Below are positions 1 to 5,800 of a stretch of 7,827 nucleotides of DNA, piece by piece. The notes beneath the pieces were generated by a model, which was not told where the DNA came from, did no database searches, and saw only the letters and a list, made by a program, of their open reading frames with translations. A program made the position numbers and the translations under genes. The stretch comes from Ktedonobacterales bacterium (GTDB lineage Bacteria; Chloroflexota; Ktedonobacteria; Ktedonobacterales; JADMIN01): positions 1 through 7,827 of the forward strand of contig JAICKD010000121.1 of NCBI GenBank assembly GCA_025928125.1. Direction: 5' to 3'. How positions within the stretch are numbered: the first letter of the stretch is position 1; every line of letters starts with the position of its first letter.

Positions 1-176
1 GGAGGAGAACCCCGACAGGCCTCATACGAATTGCGTTCACTCCCTGTATATGCGGCGGATCACGGTTGATTGCCGCGTTGCCAGTACTTGCTCAGTATCG
101 GCACATCCTGAATCATTGGCGCTGCTGTTATCGCGGACACGAACCGCCAGCGCGCTTCGTTGCGCTCAAGATAGAC
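1..176. other. No supported gene (left edge)
   Basis: I see no gene here that I can defend. In forward frame 1 a short open stretch reaches a TGA at 67-69; it could be the last 22 codons of a gene lying to the left, but nothing in those residues is recognisable. Two other forward frames stay open into the tRNA, which is a common artefact. The stretch lies downstream of the minus-strand tRNA. A small hairpin (AGCGC / GCGCT around 149-166) is present, but no T-run follows it on the minus strand, so I do not call a terminator. Confidence 0.4.
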
Positions 177-250
177 TGGCTCCGGCGCCAGGATTCGAAC
201 CTGGGATCGTGGATCCAAAGTCCACTGCCTTACCGCTTGGCCACGCCGGA
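177..250 (-). tRNA. tRNA-Gln (anticodon UUG), CCA encoded
   Basis: Read on the minus strand this is a full 74-base cloverleaf. The 7-bp acceptor stem pairs TCCGGCG with CGCCGGA, followed by discriminator G and an encoded CCA (the TGG at 177-179 on the plus strand). The anticodon stem GTGGA/TCCAC encloses the loop CTTTGGA, giving anticodon TTG, which reads glutamine CAA codons. The T arm is CCAGG-TTCGAAT-CCTGG, with the conserved GTTCGAATCC core. The variable loop is 4 bases. The gene is transcribed away from the methyltransferase gene. No stem base is mismatched, so it looks functional. Confidence 0.97.
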
Positions 251-252
251 AT

Positions 253-301
253 GCTGTGCAATTTCACCCTGATAGTTTATCACATGAGTTGCACAGCGCA
301 A
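253..301 (-). promoter_or_regulatory. Nested inverted repeat over the likely tRNA-Gln promoter
   Basis: GCTGTGCAA (253-261) and TTGCACAGC (289-297) form a perfect 9-bp inverted repeat. Inside it, TGATA (270-274) and TATCA (278-282) form a second one around the same centre. The minus strand carries a weak sigma70-like pair: TTGCGC (complement of 296-301) and TAAACT (complement of 274-279), 16 bases apart. The -10 element would end 23 bases before the tRNA 5' end. The outer repeat therefore brackets the presumed promoter. Whether it binds a regulator or forms a structure in the DNA or leader is inference. Confidence 0.35.
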
Positions 302-504
302 GATTGGGGCAATAGGGCAGTACATACGCACGGCAGAGCTACCGGTTCGCGATCACCGCAATCTGAAGGGTAATCGAGAATCTTAAGAGAGCGGCATACA
401 AGATTTGTTTTCCTATATTCTCCGGCAACGCGACAAATAGTAGATGATAGAGGCCACTAAACCCGAAATGTATAAACGAGCAGATGATTCTGGCGAGGTA
501 GAAC
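302..504. other. Spacer before the methyltransferase gene; weak -10-like site
   Basis: No gene is supported here. The only promoter-like element facing the methyltransferase is TATAAA at 471-476, about 44 bases before the ATG. It has no convincing -35 partner at 16-18 bases. A second AT-rich hexamer, TATATT at 414-419, also lacks a partner. The real promoter cannot be fixed from sequence alone. Confidence 0.2.
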
Positions 505-513
505 AAAAGGAGG
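505..513 (+). promoter_or_regulatory. Ribosome binding site of the methyltransferase
   Basis: AAAAGGAGG ends six bases before the ATG at 520. This near-perfect Shine-Dalgarno sequence decides the start in favour of 520 over the internal ATG at 568, which has only a weak purine run (GGGG at 557-560) upstream. Confidence 0.75.
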
Positions 514-519
514 CCAGCA

Positions 520-1698
520 ATGCGTTATAGTAATCAAGAAGTTGTTGTGGGAAATCGGGGCGTGTCAATGGCAAAATCAACACAAGCAGCGATAAGGGCT
601 GGGTTAACGAATAAGGCAAAGTCAGTTGTTCATCAGATCCCACTGAGCAATGCAGTAGCAAACGATCAGGATTCTTTGCGTGTGGCGCCAGAGTGGGCGC
701 CTTATACGCTTGCATATCGATGGCGACAACATGGCGGTTCGCTTGCCATTCATGCTGATTGCTTCGAGTGGTTAGGCAGCATTTCTGAGAATAGCCTGCA
801 TGCTATCATTACCGATCCACCGTATGGTGTCAAAGAATATAACTTCGACCAGATCGAGAAACGCGCGAATGGGAATGGCGGCATCTGGCGCATCCCGCCG
901 TCCTTCGATGGACATGAGCGGGCGCCATTGCCGCGATTCACTGCCCTCAACTCAACGGAGCGAGTTGTCCTGAGAAGGTTCTTTGTTGAATGGGCGCGAT
1001 CAGTAGTGCATGCTCTGCGTCCCGGTGGCCATGTCTTCATCGCGAGCAATGCATTCCTCTCGCAACTGGTCTTCTCTTCTCTCGTTGAGGGCGGCCTTGA
1101 GTTTCGTGGTGAATTCATTCGTCTGGTGCGGACTCTGCGCGGAGGAGATCGCCCCAAGAACGCTGAAGACGAGTTCCCCGACGTGTGCTCGCTGCCACGT
1201 GGCTGCTATGAGCCGTGGGGTATCTTGCGCAAGCCGCTTCTTCCCAAAATGCGGGTAAGCGACTGTCTGCGCGAGTTTCAAACGGGCGCATTGCGGAGAT
1301 TGCCAGATGGCAAGCCATTCAGTGATGTCGTAGTGAGTGAGCGCACGCCCAGGCGCGAGCGAGATATTGCTCATCATCCCAGCTTGAAGCCACAGTCATT
1401 GATGCGCCAACTCGTATGGGCCGCGTTGCCACTCGGAACAGGCATCATCGCGGATCCATTCATGGGTTCTGGATCGACCGTGGCCGCCGCTGAAGCGATG
1501 GGGCTTACATGTGTCGGTGTCGAGCGATACATCGACTATTTCGACATGAGCGAATATGCCATACCAGCGCTAACTGCATTGCGTGTTCGCACGATCAGCC
1601 AGCAGACACTGGAGAGACTCGAAGAAGAAGCCGAAGTCATTACGCATGGGAGTCGCCGACATGAAACCGTGGTTCAGACGACCCTGATCCCCGAGTAA
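520..1698 (+). CDS. Type II DNA methyltransferase, beta class, probably N6-adenine (N4-cytosine possible)
   Basis: This 392-residue protein transfers a methyl group from S-adenosylmethionine to an exocyclic amino group of a DNA base. The catalytic motif IV, DPPYGV, is at residues 99-104. The SAM-binding motif I, DPFMGSGST, follows much later at 312-320, preceded by HPSLKP at 286-291. Motif IV before motif I, with the target-recognition region between them (roughly 150-285), is the beta-class order. DPPY rather than SPPY favours adenine-N6 over cytosine-N4, but is not decisive. Residues 1-70 form an N-terminal extension that I cannot assign. The start at 520 has a strong Shine-Dalgarno. The gene converges on the nuclease-like gene, with 18 bases between the two stop codons. 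This supports a two-gene type II restriction-modification system in which this protein protects host DNA. The recognition sequence cannot be read from the protein. G+C looks lower than in the giant gene to the right, consistent with horizontal acquisition. Confidence 0.9.
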   Translation: MRYSNQEVVVGNRGVSMAKSTQAAIRAGLTNKAKSVVHQIPLSNAVANDQDSLRVAPEWAPYTLAYRWRQHGGSLAIHADCFEWLGSISENSLHAIITDPPYGVKEYNFDQIEKRANGNGGIWRIPPSFDGHERAPLPRFTALNSTERVVLRRFFVEWARSVVHALRPGGHVFIASNAFLSQLVFSSLVEGGLEFRGEFIRLVRTLRGGDRPKNAEDEFPDVCSLPRGCYEPWGILRKPLLPKMRVSDCLREFQTGALRRLPDGKPFSDVVVSERTPRRERDIAHHPSLKPQSLMRQLVWAALPLGTGIIADPFMGSGSTVAAAEAMGLTCVGVERYIDYFDMSEYAIPALTALRVRTISQQTLERLEEEAEVITHGSRRHETVVQTTLIPE

Positions 1699-1716
1699 TG
1701 GCAAGATCATCGTTAA

Positions 1717-2418
1717 TCAATGCAATGTTGTCTCTTCATCAGGCATCTCAGGCTCCTTCTCGTCACCATCAAGGTCGCGGTAGATCCAGTTGGCCTCCAT
1801 TTTGTCATAACCAGATGGCAGAATCGTGGCGGTTGCTGTTCTCCTACTTGTATCTCCGCGAGGCTGCTCTTTCCAGTCACTCTGTTCAAGCTGCGCTCCA
1901 ACCACCTTGATGAAGCGGAACGGTTTGGGGTGGATCAGTTTCGGCTGCGTATGGTCATTTGGTCGATTGCTGTCGAAGACAAAGACCATGAGCCAGCTCT
2001 CTTCAGCATTGTGGCCCTGCCAGTTCTTCAGATAGCGAGATGCTTTTATCTCAATGCCCTTGTGGCTGTATTGCACCGAGTTGTTAGGAAACAAGCCAGC
2101 GGGTAACAGATCAGGATGACCATTGTGATAGGTGTTTCTGGCAAGTGAACTACAATATTTCGGGATGGTCACGTTCATATATTCGCTCACTACGCTACTG
2201 AAATTCGCGGGCATGAGCAATGATTCGAGTCGGGGCATTTGTCTGGTATGCAATTGGCTATTCACGAAACCAAGGAAATTTATGAAATCGTCCATAGCGC
2301 TGAAAAGGTGATCTGTGGCGCATCCAAATGGCAAGAGCACGTTCGGATTGAATGCGCCTCGCCGTATCGGCTGTGGAGTACATGCCACAAGTTCCAGCCG
2401 ATCTATATCTACATCCAC
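1717..2418 (-). CDS. Putative type II restriction endonuclease (PD-(D/E)xK-like)
   Basis: The product is 233 residues, a usual size for a type II endonuclease. The segment HPDLLP at residues 101-106 is followed about 20 residues later by GIEIKAS at 121-127. D103, E123 and K125 fit the PD-(D/E)xK metal-dependent nuclease signature, with the ExK on a probable strand. A conserved-looking NWQGHN block (132-137) and a hydrophobic strand, WLMVFVF (142-148), follow and suit the core fold. The C-terminus (about 215-230) is very acidic. There is no signal peptide or membrane segment, so it acts in the cytoplasm. It starts with GTG, chosen because GGAGGT lies six bases upstream. It converges on the methyltransferase gene, the classic arrangement of a nuclease beside its protective enzyme; that pairing is the strongest support for the function. 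No controller (C) gene is visible. The family and cut site are not identifiable by eye, and another DNA-acting nuclease role remains possible. Confidence 0.75.
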   Translation of the reverse strand: MDVDIDRLELVACTPQPIRRGAFNPNVLLPFGCATDHLFSAMDDFINFLGFVNSQLHTRQMPRLESLLMPANFSSVVSEYMNVTIPKYCSSLARNTYHNGHPDLLPAGLFPNNSVQYSHKGIEIKASRYLKNWQGHNAEESWLMVFVFDSNRPNDHTQPKLIHPKPFRFIKVVGAQLEQSDWKEQPRGDTSRRTATATILPSGYDKMEANWIYRDLDGDEKEPEMPDEETTLH

Positions 2419-2424
2419 AGGCTA

Positions 2425-2430
2425 ACCTCC
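2425..2430 (-). promoter_or_regulatory. Ribosome binding site of the nuclease gene
   Basis: ACCTCC on the plus strand reads GGAGGT on the minus strand, six bases before the GTG at 2418-2416. It is what fixes a GTG start for this gene. Confidence 0.7.
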
Positions 2431-2444
2431 TGTGCCGCAACCAG

Positions 2445-2524
2445 CATACTAGCCATGGGATTTTTACCCTGCTAGCTACTTGACCGACATTGGCAGTTCC
2501 CTATTTAGACCCATTGCTAGCATA
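2445..2524. repeat. Imperfect inverted repeat upstream of the nuclease gene
   Basis: The arm CATACTAGCCATGGG (2445-2459) matches the reverse complement of CCCATTGCTAGCATA (2510-2524) at 12 of 15 positions, across a 50-base spacer. A further GCTAGC palindrome sits between the arms at 2471-2476, so CTAGC occurs three times in this short stretch. The proximal arm is 27-41 bases before the GTG start, where a -10 region would be expected; TATGCT is present on the minus strand at 2443-2448. Control of nuclease expression from here is plausible, but this is inference. Confidence 0.35.
2480..2507 (+). promoter_or_regulatory. Weak promoter candidate facing the giant gene
   Basis: TTGACC (2480-2485) matches the sigma70 -35 consensus at five of six bases. 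After 16 bases TATTTA (2502-2507) is a poor -10. If used, the transcript would have a leader of about 330 bases before the ATG at 2848, including the stem at 2751-2792. Confidence 0.25.
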
Positions 2525-2699
2525 GCACGCCGCTACCTCAGCAGCACTGCGTCATGACACAAGATTGACGCCACGTGTGCGTGCGATTGATGGAGCATTG
2601 GCGCGCTGCTTTTCCGCCTCCGCGCCGTATTGGTGTATTCACGATTTCGGTACCAGACATGCCCTCTCTGCACCCAAGTTACACGCGACTGCACATACG

Positions 2700-2728
2700 T
2701 TGCGCATCGCTGATTGCTACTCTAGGGT
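2700..2728 (+). promoter_or_regulatory. Weak promoter candidate for the giant secreted protein
   Basis: TTGCGC (2700-2705) and TAGGGT (2723-2728) are 17 bases apart. The pair resembles the degenerate promoters of high-G+C bacteria more than the E. coli consensus. It would start a transcript near 2735, giving a leader of about 110 bases that contains the stem at 2751-2792. Confidence 0.25.
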
Positions 2729-2750
2729 AAATGGTTTGGATTGCGCCCTT

Positions 2751-2792
2751 CGCCAGACATGCTTCGGACATGCTTCTGGCGCGTGTCTGGCG
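2751..2792 (+). repeat. Stem-loop overlapping a tandem 10-bp direct repeat
   Basis: CGCCAGACATGC (2751-2762) pairs with GCGTGTCTGGCG (2781-2792): nine consecutive pairs, one G-U and two more pairs, around an 18-base loop. The left arm and loop also contain GACATGCTTC twice, at 2756-2765 and 2767-2776, an 11-base period close to one helical turn. No T-run follows, so it is not a standard terminator. It lies 55 bases before the start codon of the giant gene and could be an operator or a leader RNA structure. Confidence 0.4.
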
Positions 2793-2833
2793 TGTTCGGA
2801 AGACGCTCACGGCAAGCGGGCGATATGGTGTTT

Positions 2834-2840
2834 AGAGGGG
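2834..2840 (+). promoter_or_regulatory. Ribosome binding site of the giant gene
   Basis: AGAGGGG ends seven bases before the ATG at 2848. An in-frame TAG at 2833-2835 excludes any start further upstream in this frame. Confidence 0.6.
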
Positions 2841-2847
2841 TTATTTC

Positions 2848-5800
2848 ATGGGGTCGCAGAAGAAGGCGCCGCGCGTGCGCCAGACAGTTCGAGGCTCGTT
2901 TGCGGCGTGGCAACGAGCCGCTGTACTGTGTATCATCGTCTTTGCCGGGCTTGGTCTAAGCGTCGGCAGCGCATTTGTATCTGGCGTGCCGCAAGTATCG
3001 GCGGCGTCTAACGCTATCCAGATCGAGAATACCCAGCCGGGCGACTCCACCTGGGACGACTTCAGCGCCAATCTCAGCCCGACGGCGCTCTCGGGCTATT
3101 CCTCGCCGATCAGCGTCAACCACGGGCAGACGGTGAACTTCTATGTCACCACAACCTCCGCCACCCTGACGATTGATATCTACCGCATGGGCTGGTATGG
3201 CGGCACCGGCGCGCGCAAAATGGAAAGGCTGGGTACGACCTTCCCCGGACAGCAACAGCCAATCCCGAACCCTGATCCAGTGACCGGCATTGTCGTCTGC
3301 AACTGGCAAGTCACCGCCTCGCTGGCTGTACCCTCCAACTGGGTGACTGGCGTCTACCTTGCCAAGCTGACTGGCTCTAGCGGCGATAAGAGCTTCATCT
3401 TCTTCAATGTGCGCAATGATGGCGGACACGAGGACTTCGTTTTCCAGACCAGCGTCACCACGTACGAGGCGTATAACACCTATGGCATGACCAGCCTCTA
3501 CAACAACACTGTCAATGATCCAACCTATCATTACCCTCACGCGACCAAGGTCTCGTTCGACCGGCCCTTCAATCCCGGCGACAGCAATGGCGCGGGCCAC
3601 TTCCTCTGGTATGAGTATCCGATGTTGCGTTGGGCCGAGAAAAACGGCTTCGACATGACCTATACGACCGATATCGATACCGACCTTAACACCAACCCGC
3701 TCACCAACCATAAAGCGTTTCTCTCGGTCGGCCACGACGAATACTGGTCGAAGGCAATGCGCGACAACGTCCAGGCGGCGATCAACGCGGGCGTGAATGT
3801 CGGGTTCTTTGGCGCCAACGATGTCTACTGGCAGGTCCGCTTCGAGCCGAACGCGCAGGGCGTGCCAGATCGCGTCATGGTGGGCTATAAGGACTTCGCC
3901 ACTATCAATCAGGCGCCTGGACCTGACCCTCAATGGAATGTCAACAACTCCATTGTCACTACCAGATTCAGGGACGATCCGGTCAACAAACCGGAACTGG
4001 CCCTGGTCGGCGTCATGTTCCTGGATGAGAACAATACCCCTGATGGGCGGCCCTACGTCGTCACCAACGCATCGAACTGGGTCTTTGCCAACACCGGCTT
4101 CGTCAACGGCACGTCGGTCCCTGGCATCGTCGGTTATGAGTTCGACAACTCCTTTACCGATCCGAGTACCAGTCCTCCTGCTCAGTACCAGCAGTACCAT
4201 ACCTACAGCCCGGCTGGTCTCCAAATCCTCTCGAACTCTCTCGTGCAGGGCGACAATGGCGCCGAAATCGCCCAGTCCACCATCTACACCGCCGCCAGTG
4301 GCGCGCGTATCTTCGCGGCGGGTTCCATCGAATTTAGCTGGGGTCTGGATAACTTCGGCGGGCGGAACACCGCCAACGCTGGCATCCAGCAGATGACCGC
4401 CAATATCTTTTACAACTTCAACGGTGGCACGCCGCCACCGCCGCCACCACCGCCGCCACCCGGCACCTATCTGCAAGATAATTTCGAGTCTGGCAACCTG
4501 ACACAGTGGAATGGTCCGTTCGGCACCGGGTCGGCGGGCGTCGTCACAGGCCCGAATGTCCACAATGGCACCTACTCCGCCCAACTGATTGATCCCAGCG
4601 GATCCAACCAGTTAGTGACGCTCACGCAGAACCTGGTCAATAGCCCTGGGGCCAATACCTATACTCGTCTCTACTTCCAGGTCAGCAACGCCAGCGCGAC
4701 CTCGACGCTTGCCTCGGCGACCGATGGCAGCACCCCCAGCAATAACAGCTGGGTGGCTATCTATGATGGCGGTAGCCACGGCATCGATGTCTATTTCCGA
4801 ACCAACACGGGCAGTACCGTTGAATTCGACAGCGCTCCCAACCTGATCACCGCCAACACCTGGTACGGGTTGCAGATTCAGATGAACCAGGCGACGAGCG
4901 GTGTCGGCAATGTCTGGCTCAACGGAGCCTTACAGACGAATGCGCTGACTGGGAAGACCGGGGTGAGTGGGAACTTCACTGCCGCCACGCCGATCAACGC
5001 CCTCACGCTCTGGAACGAGGCGGCTGGCACGACGATCTACTACGACGATGTGATCGTCTCCGATCACGATAATGGCACGGTCAACAGCGGTGGGTCGCCC
5101 CCCAGCTTCAACCCGGCGAGCCTGAGCTTTGGCAATCAGAACATCGGCTCGACCAGCGCGGCGAAGACCGTGACACTGACCAACGCGAGCGGCGCGACAC
5201 TGCATATCAGCGCCGTCAGCATCACCGGATCGGATACTGGCGACTTCGCCAAGACCGCCGATACCTGCTCCGGGCAAGCGATCGCGGTGAATGCCACCTG
5301 CACGGCCAGCGTGACCTTCTCCCCGACAGCCGTGGGTAGCCGCAACGCCACGCTCAGCTTCACCGACGACGGCGCTGGCAGCCCGCAGAGTGTCACGCTC
5401 AGCGGCACGGGCGTCGCCGTCGGCCCGGCGGTCGGCTTCAATCCGGCCAACCTGGGCTTTGGCAACCAGAACACCGGCACAACCAGCGCGGCGAAGACTG
5501 TGACCGTCACGAATACTGGCAACGCCACGCTGCACATCACCTCGGTGACGCTGACTGGCACCAACGCGGGCGACTTCGCCAAGAGCGCCGATACCTGCAC
5601 CGGGGCGACCGTTGCGGTGAATGCCACCTGCACCGTCAGTGTGACCTTCTCCCCGACAGATGTGGGCGGACGGAATGCCGCGCTTAGCTTTACCGACGAT
5701 GCCGCTGGCAGTCCGCAGACCTTCGCGGTAGCTGGCACAGGCGTCGCGCCAGCGATTGGCTTCAACCCGACGAGCCTGACCTACCCCAGTCAGGGCATTG

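Larger units (their letters stand above)
2525..2847. other. Long leader or intergenic stretch without a supported gene
   Basis: No coding region is supported here. One forward frame is open from a TTG at 2565 through to 3011, but it lacks a ribosome binding site, is rich in Cys, Arg and Ala without domain character, and runs into the giant gene in a different frame. What can be seen is a promoter-like pair at 2700-2728 and a stem with a direct repeat at 2751-2792. I do not recognise a known riboswitch class. Confidence 0.45.

Noticed and set aside
177..250. tRNA-Gln as an integration (att) site
   Set aside because: I found no second copy of the tRNA 3' end in the window and no integrase. The foreign-looking genes lie on the 5' side of the tRNA.
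50..373. Forward open frames of 107 and 68 residues across the tRNA
   Set aside because: They read through tRNA-Gln; the LRRQDSN-like segment is a known false-protein signature of antisense tRNA sequence.
413..715. 100-residue minus-strand frame
   Set aside because: It overlaps the start and ribosome binding site of the methyltransferase and shows no motif of its own.
1699..1716. Bidirectional terminator between the converging restriction-modification genes
   Set aside because: The gap is only 18 bases and holds no stem followed by a T-run. Any terminator would have to lie inside the coding ends, and none is evident.
2565..3011. 148-residue plus-strand frame starting with TTG
   Set aside because: It has no ribosome binding site and an odd Cys/Arg-rich composition, and it overlaps the well-supported start of the giant gene in another frame.
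2956..4584. 542-residue open frame on the minus strand
   Set aside because: It lies wholly antisense to the giant gene, is Val/Arg/Gly-rich without domain motifs, and is a codon-bias mirror of high-G+C coding DNA.
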